A stretch of DNA of 64,000 nt. Origin: Pseudonocardia ammonioxydans. Its GTDB lineage: Bacteria > Actinomycetota > Actinomycetes > Mycobacteriales > Pseudonocardiaceae. Where the stretch lies: NCBI RefSeq assembly GCF_900115005.1, contig NZ_FOUY01000002.1, positions 310,001-374,000 of the forward strand. The letters are read 5' to 3'. A program made the translations under genes and the position numbers. Under the pieces are notes generated by a model. The model worked only from the letters and a program-made list of their open reading frames with translations, did no database searches and was not told where the DNA came from. Positions 45,926 to 55,041 of this stretch are shown piece by piece; position 1 is the first letter of the stretch, and each line of letters starts with the position of its first letter.

Positions 45926-46609
45926 GTGCACATCCTGCTGATCGAGGACGATGACAGGGTGGCGGCGGCGCTGCGGCCGGCGCTGCACCGGCACGGCATG
46001 ACCACGACCCGGCTCGACCACGGGCGCGGCGTGACCGACCACCTCGACGGGGTCGACGTCGTGCTCCTGGACCTGGGCCTGCCCGACACCGACGGTCTCG
46101 ACGTCTGCCGGGAGATCCGCGCGGTCAGCGAGGTCCCGGTGCTCATGGTGACCGCCCGGGGCGAGATCACCGACCGGATCGAGGGCCTGCACACCGGGGC
46201 CGACGACTACCTGGTCAAGCCCTACGACATCGGCGAGCTGGTCGCCCGGGTGCACGCCGTGCAGCGCCGCCGCAAGGTCGGCACGGACGGGGTCGCGGCG
46301 CCGGCCGGGAGCGGCCCGGTCACGGTGGGGGACGTCCGCGTCGACCCCGACCGGCACGCGGTGACCGTGGCGGACACCGAGGTCGTCCTCACCCGCAAGG
46401 AGTTCCAGGTCCTCGCGCTGCTCGCCCGGGCCGACGGTGCGGTCTGCACCCGCGCGCAGATCGTCGCCGAGGTGTGGGGCCGCGGCTGGGCCGGGGCGAA
46501 CCGGACGCTCGACGTGCACGTGGCGACGTTGCGCACCAAACTCGGCCGGCCCGAGCTGATCCGGACCGTCCGCGGCGTCGGCTACCGGTTCGCCGCCACC
46601 GAGGACTGA
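45926..46609 (+). CDS. OmpR-family response regulator
   Basis: A 227-aa response regulator. Receiver: acidic pocket ED8D9D10-type at the N-terminus, phosphoacceptor D49 (VVLLDLGLPD), T76 and K98 (YLVKPYD). The C-terminal winged helix (VLTRKEFQVLALLARADGAVCTR, then TLDVHVATLRTKLG, then IRTVRGVGYRF) is OmpR/PhoB type. It is 24 nt upstream of the histidine kinase gene and divergent from gluABCD. Its target is unknown; gluABCD and the convergent TAXI gene are candidates. Confidence 0.92.
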   Translation: MHILLIEDDDRVAAALRPALHRHGMTTTRLDHGRGVTDHLDGVDVVLLDLGLPDTDGLDVCREIRAVSEVPVLMVTARGEITDRIEGLHTGADDYLVKPYDIGELVARVHAVQRRRKVGTDGVAAPAGSGPVTVGDVRVDPDRHAVTVADTEVVLTRKEFQVLALLARADGAVCTRAQIVAEVWGRGWAGANRTLDVHVATLRTKLGRPELIRTVRGVGYRFAATED

Positions 46610-46633
46610 CGCGGCCGGCGGGGGAACGACGGA

Positions 46634-48133
46634 ATGCGGAGCCGGTTGCTGCTGGTCTTCCTGGTGCTCGTCGGCCTGCTCGCCGCCGGGCTCGGGGTGC
46701 CGCTGGCGCTCACGCACGCCCAGCGCAGCCAGGAGGAGGTCTTCACCGACCGGCTGACCGACACGATCTCGTTCGCGTCCGGGGCGCAGCGCCTGCTGAT
46801 CGAGTCGCCGGACGGGCACTCCGCGTCGACCGCGTTCGTCGCGGAGATCGCGCGCTACGACGAGGTGTACGACGTCGCCGTGGCCGTGTTCGACCGCACC
46901 GGCGGGCTGCTGGTCGCGTCCCGGCCGCCGGAACGCCTGCCCGGTCTCGAGGGCGAACCGGCCGACCGGTTGCGCGTCGCGCTGGCCGGGCGCCGGTCGG
47001 AGACCCACCCGCTGCTCATGCCGTGGGACGACCGGCCGATCGTGCTCGCCGAACCCGTGCTGGTCGACGGCGAGGTGGTCGGCGCGACGATGACCGTCTC
47101 ACCCACCGACGCGCTGCGGTCCGCGGAGCTGCGTGCCTGGTCGGTGATCGCCGGCGTGGCGCTGCTGGCACTGCTCGCCGGGGCCCTGGTCGCGCTGCCG
47201 CTGACGGTGTGGATCCTGCGTCCGGTGCGCCGGCTCGACGCGGCGATGGGGCGGGTCGGGACCGCGGTGGTGGCCGGGGGGCCGCCCGGCCCGCCGATGC
47301 GCCGGACCGGCCCGCCGGAGCTGCGCCTGCTCGCGGGCTCGTTCGACCGGATGACCGAGACCGTGCGCGGGGCGCTCGACGCGCAGCGGGCCTTCGTCGC
47401 CGACGCCTCGCACCAGCTGCGCAACCCGCTCACCGCGCTCCGGCTGCGCCTGTCCAACCTGGACGGGCACGTGGATCCGGCCGCGGCCGAGGAGCACGCC
47501 GCGGCGCTGGAGGAGTCCGAGCGGCTGTCCCGGGTGCTCGACGGCCTGCTCGCGCTCGCCCGTGCCGAGCGCGCCGCCGACACCGCGTCCGGCGAGACCG
47601 TCACCGGGCTCGACGACGTCGTCGAGGACCGGCTCGAGAACTGGCGGCCGCTGGCCGAGCACATCGGGGTCGAGCTGCGGCGCAGCGGGCCCCGCGGGCT
47701 GCGCGCCCGGATCGACCCGGCCGGGCTGGAGACCGTGCTCGACGCGGTGCTGGACAACGCGCTGAAGTACACGCCCGAGGGCGGGCGGGTCCGGATCGCG
47801 ACGCTGCGGGTCGCCGACCGGGTCGGCGTCAGCGTCGTCGACGGGGGCCCCGGGATGACCGTCGAGGAACGCGCCCGGGCCACCGACCGGTTCTGGCGGG
47901 CACCGGGGCAGTCCAACGTGGAGGGCAGCGGACTGGGTCTGGCGATCGCCTCGCGCACCGCCGCGGCCGCGGGCGGGAGGCTGGCGCTGGACCCCGCGCC
48001 CGGGGGCGGACTGCGCGTCACACTCTGGCTCGAGCCGGCCCCACCCGCGCCCGCCGCCCCATCCCCGCCCTCGTCCCCGCCCTCGTCTCCGTCCCCGTCC
48101 CACGCGCCCCCAGGGGCACCCTCGGGGCCCTGA
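46634..48133 (+). CDS. Sensor histidine kinase, C-terminus ends inside a repeat element
   Basis: A 499-aa membrane kinase. Two membrane helices (LLLVFLVLVGLLAAGLGVPLAL at 5-25 and VIAGVALLALLAGALVALPLT near 172-190) enclose an extracytoplasmic sensor. The HAMP-like linker is followed by the dimerisation helix with phosphoacceptor H260 (DASHQLRNPLTALRLRL) and the ATPase domain (VLDNALKYTPEGG; VVDGGPGMT; EGSGLGLAIA). The last 25 residues are Pro/Ser-rich, and the final seven (PGAPSGP) with the TGA are encoded by the first of the 41-nt palindromic repeats. The sensed signal is unknown. Confidence 0.9.
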   Translation: MRSRLLLVFLVLVGLLAAGLGVPLALTHAQRSQEEVFTDRLTDTISFASGAQRLLIESPDGHSASTAFVAEIARYDEVYDVAVAVFDRTGGLLVASRPPERLPGLEGEPADRLRVALAGRRSETHPLLMPWDDRPIVLAEPVLVDGEVVGATMTVSPTDALRSAELRAWSVIAGVALLALLAGALVALPLTVWILRPVRRLDAAMGRVGTAVVAGGPPGPPMRRTGPPELRLLAGSFDRMTETVRGALDAQRAFVADASHQLRNPLTALRLRLSNLDGHVDPAAAEEHAAALEESERLSRVLDGLLALARAERAADTASGETVTGLDDVVEDRLENWRPLAEHIGVELRRSGPRGLRARIDPAGLETVLDAVLDNALKYTPEGGRVRIATLRVADRVGVSVVDGGPGMTVEERARATDRFWRAPGQSNVEGSGLGLAIASRTAAAAGGRLALDPAPGGGLRVTLWLEPAPPAPAAPSPPSSPPSSPSPSHAPPGAPSGP

Positions 48134-48152
48134 GCGCTACGGGGGTGCCCCT
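48112..48152. repeat. 41-nt palindromic repeat, copy 1
   Basis: Begins AGGGGCACC and ends GGTGCCCCT, 9-bp complementary arms, 23-nt centre containing GAGCGCTAC. The 5' half overlaps the last codons and stop of the histidine kinase gene. Copies 1-4 lie in one orientation within 380 nt. Confidence 0.85.
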
Positions 48153-48246
48153 CGCGGCGCGGCGGCGCGGGGCGCGGCGCGCGCGGCGTCAGGCGCTGGG
48201 CAACGTCGAGGCCCCGCTCGGGCCCGGTGCCGGGCCCGATGCCCCG

Positions 48247-48287
48247 AGGGGCACCTTGGGGGCCCCGAGCGCTACGGGGGTGCCCTT
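48247..48287. repeat. 41-nt palindromic repeat, copy 2
   Basis: Exactly 41 nt, AGGGGCACC ... GAGCGCTAC ... GGTGCCCTT. One arm base differs from copy 1. A linker of about 55 nt (with a GCGCCGGCCGGGCCCCGCTC core) separates it from copy 3 and recurs between copies 3 and 4. Confidence 0.85.
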
Positions 48288-48344
48288 GGGGCGCGGAGGT
48301 GTGGGGGCCGGACTCGATGGGCGCCGGCCGGGCCCCGCTCCCCG

Positions 48345-48385
48345 AGGGGCACCCTGGGGGCGTCGAGCGCTACGGGGGTGCCCCT
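48345..48385. repeat. 41-nt palindromic repeat, copy 3
   Basis: Exactly 41 nt, arms AGGGGCACC and GGTGCCCCT perfectly complementary, centre with GAGCGCTAC. Followed by the same linker type as after copy 2. Confidence 0.85.
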
Positions 48386-48450
48386 GGGGGCGCGGAGGTG
48401 CGGGGCGCCGGGCTCGATGAGCGCCGGCCGGGCCCCGCTCCCGTGCTCCG

Positions 48451-48491
48451 GGGGGCACCCTGGGGGCGCTGAGCGCTACGAGGGTGCCCCT
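48451..48491. repeat. 41-nt palindromic repeat, copy 4
   Basis: Exactly 41 nt, with one change in the first arm base and one in the last part of the centre (CTACGAGGG). It lies about 100 nt before the end of the TAXI gene. The remainder of the 48,134-48,597 gap is linker and GC-rich filler with no gene seen. Confidence 0.85.
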
Positions 48492-48597
48492 CGGGGCGTG
48501 GCGCGCCGGAGCACCGGCCGGCGCGGACCGGGCGCGCGTCGGGCGGTCGGCGGGCGGGAGGCGCCGGGCGTGCCGTCATGGGCACGGAGTGTGGTGG

Positions 48598-49566
48598 TCA
48601 GTAGCCCTTCGTCGACCGGTAGAACTCGACCGCACCCGGGTGCAGCGGAACCGGCTGCGTCCCGATCGCCGAGCGCGAGTCGATCGTCACCGCGGCCGGG
48701 CTGGCCTGGGCCAGCCGGGGCTGCTCGGCGAAGGCGGCGTCGATCAGGGCGCGTGCGGTGGCCCCGTCCAACCCGGCAGACACCAGCAGCACGTTGCGCA
48801 CCGACAGGCACGACACCGGGCCGGGCAGGCCGTAGGTGTTCGCCGGGACGGTGCCGACGGAGTAGACGGGGAAGCGCTCGCGCATCCGGTCCAGGACCGC
48901 GCCGAGGTCCAGCAGCCGGATCGGGAGCTCCGCGGCCAGGTCGCGGATCCCGCCGGTCGGCACACCACCGGACCAGAAGAACGCGTCGATCGCGTCGGTG
49001 CGCAGCGCCTCGATCGCCTCCGGGAGCCCGAGCTCGGCCCGTTGGCCCAGACCCTCGGCGCCGAGCCCGGCGACCTGGAGCAGCCGCAGGGCGATCGGCT
49101 GGTACCCGCTCCCCGCGGGGCCGATCGAGACCCGCGCCCCGCGCAGGTCGTCGAGCGTGCGGAACCGTGAGTCCCGGCGGACCACGATGTGGGTGATGTC
49201 GTCGTACAACCGGGCCAGCGCCATCGGCTCCGCATCCCCGGTGACACCGGCGGCGAGGTCGGCGGCCACGTCGACCTGGCTGATCGTCACGGTCGCCGCG
49301 CCGGTGAGCAGCAGCTGCATGTTCTGGGTGCTCCCGGCGGTGGTCAGGACCTCGGGCGGATCCGGCAGCCTCAACCACTCCTCCCAGATCCCGGCGAGGG
49401 CGCGGGCCAGGGAGATGTAGACGCCGGGCTGCACCCCACCGGCGATCACCAGCCGGGGTGGCGGGGCCGCGCCGGTGCAGCCCGCGGCCCCCAGCACGAC
49501 GCCGGCCGCGAGACCGGCGCGCAGCACGGCGCGCCGCGAGAGCGCCGACCCGGGCACGGTCCCCAT
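48598..49566 (-). CDS. TAXI-family solute-binding lipoprotein, orphan
   Basis: A 322-aa secreted binding protein of the TAXI (TRAP-associated extracytoplasmic immunogenic) family. The signal has a twin-arginine-like [11 protein letters not shown] and a lipobox with C30 (VVLGAAGC). The binding domain starts at [21 protein letters not shown] and includes [23 protein letters not shown] proteins usually feed a fused DctQM permease; no permease is present here. It is convergent with the histidine kinase, so it may instead present a ligand to that sensor, as for TctC/TctDE-type systems (inference). ATG 49566 has GGAGG 8 nt upstream. Confidence 0.82.
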   Translation of the reverse strand: MGTVPGSALSRRAVLRAGLAAGVVLGAAGCTGAAPPPRLVIAGGVQPGVYISLARALAGIWEEWLRLPDPPEVLTTAGSTQNMQLLLTGAATVTISQVDVAADLAAGVTGDAEPMALARLYDDITHIVVRRDSRFRTLDDLRGARVSIGPAGSGYQPIALRLLQVAGLGAEGLGQRAELGLPEAIEALRTDAIDAFFWSGGVPTGGIRDLAAELPIRLLDLGAVLDRMRERFPVYSVGTVPANTYGLPGPVSCLSVRNVLLVSAGLDGATARALIDAAFAEQPRLAQASPAAVTIDSRSAIGTQPVPLHPGAVEFYRSTKGY

Positions 49567-49602
49567 CCGGCCATCCTCCCCGGCCGGGTGCCCGATGTCC
49601 CG

Positions 49603-49643
49603 AGGGGCACCCCGGTGGCGCCCGGCGCCCCGAGGGTGCCCCC
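49603..49643. repeat. 41-nt palindromic repeat, copy 5 (diverged)
   Basis: Exactly 41 nt with arms AGGGGCACC and GGTGCCCCC, but a diverged centre (the GAGCGCTAC core is replaced by a GGCGCCCGGCGCCC-type sequence). It lies in the gap between the TAXI gene and miaB, on the far side of the TAXI gene from copies 1-4. Confidence 0.75.
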
Positions 49644-49706
49644 GGGAGCACGGGGGGCGGGCGCCGGGCACACCGCCCCGCACGGCAGGTCGGAGCCGGT
49701 GACGCC

Positions 49707-49712
49707 TACCCT
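49707..49712 (+). promoter_or_regulatory. -10 element for leaderless miaB
   Basis: TACCCT ends 6 nt before the miaB GTG (49719). A second GTG two bases earlier is out of frame. Confidence 0.6.
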
Positions 49713-49718
49713 CGGGGT

Positions 49719-51224
49719 GTGAGCCGCAGCTACACCGTGCGCACCTACGGGTGCCAGATGAACGTGCACGACACGGAGCGGATGGCGGGTCTGCTGGAGG
49801 AGGCCGGCTACGCCCGTGCCGAGGACCCGGACACCGCCGACGTCGTCGTGTTCAACACCTGTGCGGTGCGCGAGAACGCGGACAACAAGCTCTACGGCAA
49901 CCTCGGTCATCTCCGGCCGCGCAAGCAGGCGAACCCGGACATGCAGATCGCCGTCGGCGGATGCCTCGCCCAGAAGGACCGCGACACGATCACCCGGAAG
50001 GCCCCGTGGGTCGACGTCGTGTTCGGAACGCACAACGTGCACGCCCTGCCGACCCTGCTCGAACGTGCCCGGCACAACGAGAATGCGCAGGTCGAGATCG
50101 CCGAGGCGCTCGAGGTGTTCCCCTCGACGCTGCCGGCGCGCCGCGAGTCCGCCTACGCGGGCTGGGTGTCGATCTCGGTGGGGTGCAACAACACCTGCAC
50201 GTTCTGCATCGTCCCGTCGCTGCGCGGCAAGGAGCGCGACCGGCGCCCCGGCGACGTGCTCGCCGAGGTCGAGGCCCTGGCCGCGGACGGCGTGTCCGAG
50301 GTGACCCTGCTCGGGCAGAACGTCAACGCCTACGGCTCGGACTTCAGCGAGGGCGCAGGTGACCGGTCCGCCTTCTCGAAGCTGCTGCGGGCCTGCGGCG
50401 ACGTGCCGGGCCTGGAGCGCGTCCGCTTCACCTCCCCGCACCCGCGCGACTTCACCTCCGACGTGATCGCCGCGATGGCCGAGACGCCGAACGTCTGCCC
50501 GCAGCTGCACATGCCGCTGCAGTCCGGCTCCGACGACGTCCTGCGCCGGATGCGTCGCTCCTACCGCTCCGAGCGCTTCCTGCGGATCCTCGCCGACGTG
50601 CGTGCCTCGATCCCGCACGCGGCGATCTCGACCGACATCATCGTCGGGTTCCCGGGGGAGACCGAGCAGGACTTCCAGGCGACGCTGGAGGTGGTGCGGC
50701 AGGCCCGGTTCGCCCAGGCGTTCACCTTCCAGTACTCGTCGCGCCCGGGCACCCCGGCCGCCGAGATGGACGGGCAGCTGCCCAAGCACGTCGTCCAGGA
50801 ACGCTATGAGCGTCTCGTCGCGCTGCAGGAGGAGATCTCCTGGGCGGAGAACCGCGCGCAGGAGGGCCGGGAGGTCGAGCTGCTGGTCTCCACCGGCGAG
50901 GGCCGCAAGGACGACGCCACCCGGCGGCTCACCGGCCGGGCGCGGGACGGCCGGCTGGTGCACTTCGCCCCCGGGGAGACGAGCGGGATCCGCCCGGGCG
51001 ACCTGGTGACGGTCGTCGTGGACCGGGGCGCCCCGCACCACCTGATCGCCGACGGCGGGGTCCTGACCCACCGTCGTACCCGGGCCGGGGACATGGCGGA
51101 GGCGGGCGAGCGTCCCAGCGGGGCGCCCACCACCCTCGGCCTGCCCGCGTTCGGGCAGCCGGCCGCGCAGCCCGAGCCGGTCTCGCCGTGCGCGGTCCCC
51201 GTCACGTCCGGAGGTGCCCGATGA
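49719..51224 (+). CDS. miaB: tRNA-2-methylthio-N6-dimethylallyladenosine synthase MiaB
   Basis: Methylthiolates i6A37 of tRNAs, 501 aa. The N-terminal UPF0004 cysteines are C12 ([10 protein letters not shown]), C48 ([15 protein letters not shown]) and one in GGCLAQKD near 82. The radical SAM motif is CNNTCTFC near residues 156-163, and a TRAM domain lies near 385-455. QMN after the first cysteine and the ENADNK helix mark MiaB rather than RimO. It is a TACCCT-leaderless gene. Its substrate is made by MiaA (54.1 kb). The stop overlaps the next small membrane gene. Confidence 0.94.
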   Translation: MSRSYTVRTYGCQMNVHDTERMAGLLEEAGYARAEDPDTADVVVFNTCAVRENADNKLYGNLGHLRPRKQANPDMQIAVGGCLAQKDRDTITRKAPWVDVVFGTHNVHALPTLLERARHNENAQVEIAEALEVFPSTLPARRESAYAGWVSISVGCNNTCTFCIVPSLRGKERDRRPGDVLAEVEALAADGVSEVTLLGQNVNAYGSDFSEGAGDRSAFSKLLRACGDVPGLERVRFTSPHPRDFTSDVIAAMAETPNVCPQLHMPLQSGSDDVLRRMRRSYRSERFLRILADVRASIPHAAISTDIIVGFPGETEQDFQATLEVVRQARFAQAFTFQYSSRPGTPAAEMDGQLPKHVVQERYERLVALQEEISWAENRAQEGREVELLVSTGEGRKDDATRRLTGRARDGRLVHFAPGETSGIRPGDLVTVVVDRGAPHHLIADGGVLTHRRTRAGDMAEAGERPSGAPTTLGLPAFGQPAAQPEPVSPCAVPVTSGGAR

Positions 51225-51670
51225 GTGGAGACGTCTCGCCGGAGACCCGGGCCGAGATCGACAGCGCCGGCCGGGCCGCGCTGCGCCGGATCGACCCCGG
51301 TGGCCGCCGCGCCATGGTGATCGCGGTCGGGGTGCTGGCCGCCGTCGTCGGGCTGCTGCTGCCGTGGGTGGCGGGCAGCCCGGGCTGGGAGGTCCTGGCC
51401 ACCGGGGCGGCCGGGCCGATGCCGTCGCTGTTCGCGATCACGCTCAGCACGTTCGGCATCGTCGTCCCGACGGCGGCGCTGCTGACCCGGCTGTGGGTGC
51501 TGGCCTGGCTGGCCGCGTTCGGCTCCGGCATCTCCTCGGTCACCGGCATGTGGGCGGTCTGGTCCCAGCAGACCGGGGGCAACGGCCCCGGGTTCGGGCT
51601 GGTGCTGGCGCTGGCGACCATGGTGGTGCTGACGTTCGTGTGGGCCGGGACGGCCCTGCAGCGCGACTAG
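51221..51670 (+). CDS. Small membrane protein, Rv2732c-like
   Basis: A 149-aa protein with four hydrophobic segments ([77 protein letters not shown]). The N-terminus is charged and cytoplasmic. The position directly after miaB, with overlapping start (ATGA), equals that of mycobacterial Rv2732c. No function is known. An AGGTG Shine-Dalgarno-like run precedes the ATG. Confidence 0.75.
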   Translation: MSGDVSPETRAEIDSAGRAALRRIDPGGRRAMVIAVGVLAAVVGLLLPWVAGSPGWEVLATGAAGPMPSLFAITLSTFGIVVPTAALLTRLWVLAWLAAFGSGISSVTGMWAVWSQQTGGNGPGFGLVLALATMVVLTFVWAGTALQRD

Positions 51671-51700
51671 GAGTGGCTGCTGGCAGGGCGCCCCGCCGGC

Positions 51701-53098
51701 TCACCGCTCGTTGACCGACTGCTCGGCGGCCTCCAGCCACTCGCGCCACTGCGTCGCCTGCGCCCGGGCCTGCTCGGCACGGCGGCGGTCCCCGGACGCC
51801 TCGGCCTTCTCGGCCTGCGTCTCGAACTGCTCGACGCGCGCCCGGAACTGTTCGACGCGGGCCTGGGCCTCCGGGTCGGTACGGCGCCACTGGGCGTCGG
51901 CTGCGTCGGCGACCTTCTCCTCGATCCCGCGCAGCCTGCCCTCGAGGGTCCGGATCTCGTCGCGCGGGACCTTGCCGATCTCCTCCCAGCGCTCCTGCAC
52001 GTTCCGCAGGGCGGCGCGCGCGGTGTCCGGATCCGAGAGGTCGATCTTCTCGGCCTCGGCGAGCAGCTGCTTCTTGGCGTCGGCGTTCGCGGTGAACTCG
52101 GCGTCGCGGGCGGCGAAGTGCTCGTTGCGACGGGCGAAGAACCGGTCCTGGGCACCGCGGAACCGGGCCCACAGGGCGTCGTCGGCCTCGCGGTGGGCGC
52201 GCCCGGCGGCCTTCCACTCGGCCATCAGGTCCCGGTAGGCGGCCGCGGTCGACGACCACTCCTCGGAGCCGGCCAGCTCCTCGGCCTGCGCCGCCAGCTC
52301 CTCCTTGCGGCCCTTCGCCGCGACCCGCTGCCGGTCGAGGTCGGCGAAGTGCGAGCCGCGCCGCCGGTTGAACGCCTCGCGCGCCTTCGAGTAGCGCTTC
52401 CACAGCTGCTCGTCGGTCTTGCGGTCGACGCCCTTGATCGTGCGCCACTCGTCGAGGATCGCCTTGAACCGGTCCCCGGCCTGCTTCCACTGGGTGGAGT
52501 CCTCGGCCAGCTTCTCGGCCTCGACGGCGAGTGCCTCCTTGCGTGCGACGGCGTCGGTGCGGGCCCGGTCGCGCTCCTCGCGGGCCGCGGTGACGCCCTG
52601 CTCCGCGCGACCGACGAGCTCGTCGAGCCGGACGTGCAGGCCCGCGACGTCCCCCACGACGGCGGCCTCGTCGAGGCCGTCGCGCAGTGTCCGCAGCGCG
52701 GTCAGCGACGCCTTCGGGTCCCCGCCCCCGGCGATCCGGGCGGCGAGCACCTCGGTCTCGGTGACCAGCGCGTCGAAGCGCTTCGCGTAGTGCTCCAGCC
52801 CCTCGGCCGGCGGGCCGGCCTGGTACGAGCCGACGACCCGGTCGCCGTCCGGGGTGATCAGGTGGATGGTGCCGTCGCCGTCGGCGCGGCCCCAGCGGCC
52901 CGGGTCGGCCGATGCGGCCGGGACCGGGGACGGGTGCGCGGCGGGCGGGGCCGGTGCGGCGGCCGCCGGTGCCGGGCCGGGCCGGCCGGCGGGCGGACCG
53001 GGACGGGGCGCGGCCCCGGGAGGCGGCCCCGGCTTCGGGATCGAGGCGGGGGTCGGCGGGCCGGGGCGTGGCCCCGGGGTGGCGTTGGTCTCGGGCAC
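51701..53098 (-). CDS. DUF349 repeat protein (Rv2731-like)
   Basis: A 465-aa cytoplasmic protein with several DUF349 repeats, each about 75 residues of charged helix (for example EWRTIKGVDRKTDEQLWKRYSKARE, RDLMAEWKAAGRAHREADDALWARFRGAQDRF). The first 60 residues are Pro/Gly-rich and disordered. It corresponds to Rv2731 in position and orientation: it faces the opposite way to the surrounding operons, as there. GTG 53098 has GGAGG 8 nt upstream. Biochemical role unknown. Confidence 0.85.
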   Translation of the reverse strand: MPETNATPGPRPGPPTPASIPKPGPPPGAAPRPGPPAGRPGPAPAAAAPAPPAAHPSPVPAASADPGRWGRADGDGTIHLITPDGDRVVGSYQAGPPAEGLEHYAKRFDALVTETEVLAARIAGGGDPKASLTALRTLRDGLDEAAVVGDVAGLHVRLDELVGRAEQGVTAAREERDRARTDAVARKEALAVEAEKLAEDSTQWKQAGDRFKAILDEWRTIKGVDRKTDEQLWKRYSKAREAFNRRRGSHFADLDRQRVAAKGRKEELAAQAEELAGSEEWSSTAAAYRDLMAEWKAAGRAHREADDALWARFRGAQDRFFARRNEHFAARDAEFTANADAKKQLLAEAEKIDLSDPDTARAALRNVQERWEEIGKVPRDEIRTLEGRLRGIEEKVADAADAQWRRTDPEAQARVEQFRARVEQFETQAEKAEASGDRRRAEQARAQATQWREWLEAAEQSVNER

Positions 53099-53404
53099 CG
53101 GTGTGTCCTCCTCGTTCGGCCCGCCGGATCAGTGGCGGGCGCCCCGCCCGGACGTCCTGCGGGGCCGTGCGCGCGCCGAGCCTCCTCGCCGCGGCGAGGG
53201 GTCGGAGACGCGATTCAAGCAGGTGAACCGCCTCCGGGGAAACCTGCGGGTCCCGCGGGGGTGGCCGTACGGGCCGCGAGCGGCCGCCGGCGGGCGGCGA
53301 ACGTGCCCGCGACCGGTCATTCCCCGCGCCGGCGCGGGGACGCCGGAGCCGCCCGACCGGATCGCCCGGGCAGCGTTCCGGGGCGCTGGCTACGCTCGGA
53401 GACC
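53099..53404. other. Divergent gap, DUF349 gene and dioxygenase-like gene
   Basis: 306 nt with the start of the minus-strand DUF349 gene and the plus-strand gene at 53405. A perfect 20-bp palindrome (TCCCCGCGCC GGCGCGGGGA) lies at 53321-53340, close to the plus-strand promoter (TACGCT at 53391). No gene is visible. Confidence 0.45.
53321..53340. promoter_or_regulatory. 20-bp perfect palindrome, candidate operator
   Basis: TCCCCGCGCCGGCGCGGGGA reads the same on both strands. It sits about 50 nt upstream of the -10-like TACGCT of the dioxygenase-like gene. Confidence 0.4.
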
Positions 53405-54106
53405 GTGCTCGCCGCGATCGCCGTCCTGCCCCATCCGCCGCTGCTGGTCCCCGAACTGAGCGGGGACGCAGCGATCGAGACCGAGACGCTGCGCGACGCC
53501 GTCCGGGACGCGGCGAAGGCGCTGGCCGCGGTGGCGCCCGTCTGGATCGCCGTCGGTGCGGACCCGGGTGGGCGGCGCACCGTCGCACCCGGGACCCGGG
53601 GCACCTTCACCGGGTACGGCCGCGACGTCCCGGTCGCGCTGCCCGGGCCGGGCTCCGCCGACGAGGGGCCGGAGCTGCCGTTGCCGCTGCTGGTCGCCGC
53701 GTGGGCCGCGGCGGGCACCGACGTGCGGTCGGTGCGGGGCGAGCTCGTCGCGCCGGACGCGTCGCCGGCCGACTGCCTGGCGCTCGGCCGGTCCCTGGCC
53801 CCCGAGGACGCCGGTCTGCTCGTGCTCGGTGACGGTGCCGCCATGCACACCGCGAAGGCCCCGGGCGGGTTCGACGAGCGGGCCGAGGGGTTCGACGCCG
53901 CCGTCGCCACCGCGCTGGACGTCCCCGACCCGGACGCCTTCGCCGGCCTCGCCCCGGACCTCGCGGCCGACCTGTGGGCCGCCGGACGCGCCCCGTGGCA
54001 GGTCATGGCCGGTGCCGCGGAGGGCCGCGGGTGGCGGGCCGCGCACCGGCACACCTCGATGCCCTACGGCGTCGCGTACCACGTGGCGCTGTGGGAACCG
54101 GCATGA
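53405..54106 (+). CDS. Class III extradiol dioxygenase-like protein (Rv2728c-like)
   Basis: A 233-aa protein of the LigB/class III extradiol dioxygenase superfamily by overall layout ([18 protein letters not shown] near the N-terminus; [23 protein letters not shown]). The HPP motif near residue 9 is where these enzymes bind metal; whether it is an active dioxygenase is not known. The position upstream of miaA matches Rv2728c. GTG start, preceded by TACGCT with an 8-nt spacer (leaderless-like), though a GGAG overlaps it. The stop overlaps miaA. Confidence 0.75.
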   Translation: MLAAIAVLPHPPLLVPELSGDAAIETETLRDAVRDAAKALAAVAPVWIAVGADPGGRRTVAPGTRGTFTGYGRDVPVALPGPGSADEGPELPLPLLVAAWAAAGTDVRSVRGELVAPDASPADCLALGRSLAPEDAGLLVLGDGAAMHTAKAPGGFDERAEGFDAAVATALDVPDPDAFAGLAPDLAADLWAAGRAPWQVMAGAAEGRGWRAAHRHTSMPYGVAYHVALWEPA

Positions 54107-55041
54107 CGGCCGGGCCGGAACCGGGGCTGGTCGCCGTGGTCGGGCCGACCGCGACCGGCAAGTCCGACCTCGGGCTGGAGATCGCGCTCGCCCTCGGCGG
54201 CGAGGTGGTCAACGCCGACGCGATGCAGCTCTACCGGGGCCTCGACATCGGCACCGCGAAGCTGCCCGCCGACGAGCGGCGCGGCGTGCCGCACCACCTG
54301 CTCGACGTCCTCGGCGTGCGCGAGACCGCCTCCGTCGCCGCCTACCAGCGCGCCGCCCGCGCGGTGATCGAACGGCTGCGGGCCGCGGGCCGGACCCCGG
54401 TGCTGGTGGGCGGGTCCGGCCTGTACGTCCAGGCCGTGCTCGACGAGCTGGAGTTCCCCGGCACCGACCCCGCGCTGCGGGCCGAGCTGGAGGCCGAGCT
54501 GGAGGCGCTCGGGCCCGGCCCGCTGCACCGGCGGCTGGCCTCCGTCGACCCCGCGGCCGCCGCGGAGGTGCTCCCGTCGAACGGGCGGCGGATCGTGCGG
54601 GCGCTGGAGGTGATCGCGCTGACCGGGCGGCCGTTCCGGGCCACGCTGCCGACCACCGGCGAACCCCGCTACGACGCGGTCCTGCTCGGCGTCGACCGGG
54701 CCGTCGACGAGCTCGACGCCCGGGTCGCGGTCCGGGTCGACCGGATGCTCGAGGCTGGGCTGGTCGAGGAGACCCGGGCACTGCTGCCGCACGGGCTGGC
54801 CGAGGGCCGCACGGCGTCCCGGGCGCTGGGCTACCGGCAGGTGCTCGACGCCCTGACCGAGGACCCCGGCGCCCCCGACATCGACGCGATCCGGGACGGC
54901 ACGGTCCGCGCGACCCGCAAGTTCGTGCGGCGCCAGCGGTCCTGGTTCCGCCGGGACAAGCGCATCCACTGGCTGGACGGGGCCGACCCGGACCTGGCCG
55001 GGACCGCACGGTCGGTGCTCGCTCGTACCCTGGTCGCATGA
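54103..55041 (+). CDS. miaA: tRNA dimethylallyltransferase MiaA
   Basis: Transfers the dimethylallyl group to A37 of tRNAs reading UNN codons; 312 aa. P-loop [11 protein letters not shown] near residue 14, the [18 protein letters not shown] motif, and [16 protein letters not shown] near 97, then [15 protein letters not shown] near 280 are family signatures. It supplies i6A for MiaB encoded upstream, and the two flank the DUF349 and dioxygenase-like genes. ATG overlaps the previous stop; the stop overlaps dapF. Confidence 0.95.
   Translation: MTAGPEPGLVAVVGPTATGKSDLGLEIALALGGEVVNADAMQLYRGLDIGTAKLPADERRGVPHHLLDVLGVRETASVAAYQRAARAVIERLRAAGRTPVLVGGSGLYVQAVLDELEFPGTDPALRAELEAELEALGPGPLHRRLASVDPAAAAEVLPSNGRRIVRALEVIALTGRPFRATLPTTGEPRYDAVLLGVDRAVDELDARVAVRVDRMLEAGLVEETRALLPHGLAEGRTASRALGYRQVLDALTEDPGAPDIDAIRDGTVRATRKFVRRQRSWFRRDKRIHWLDGADPDLAGTARSVLARTLVA
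55026..55031 (+). promoter_or_regulatory. -10 element for leaderless dapF (inside miaA)
   Basis: TACCCT lies 6 nt before the dapF ATG, inside the last codons of miaA, so dapF may be made both from the operon and from its own leaderless promoter. Confidence 0.5.
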
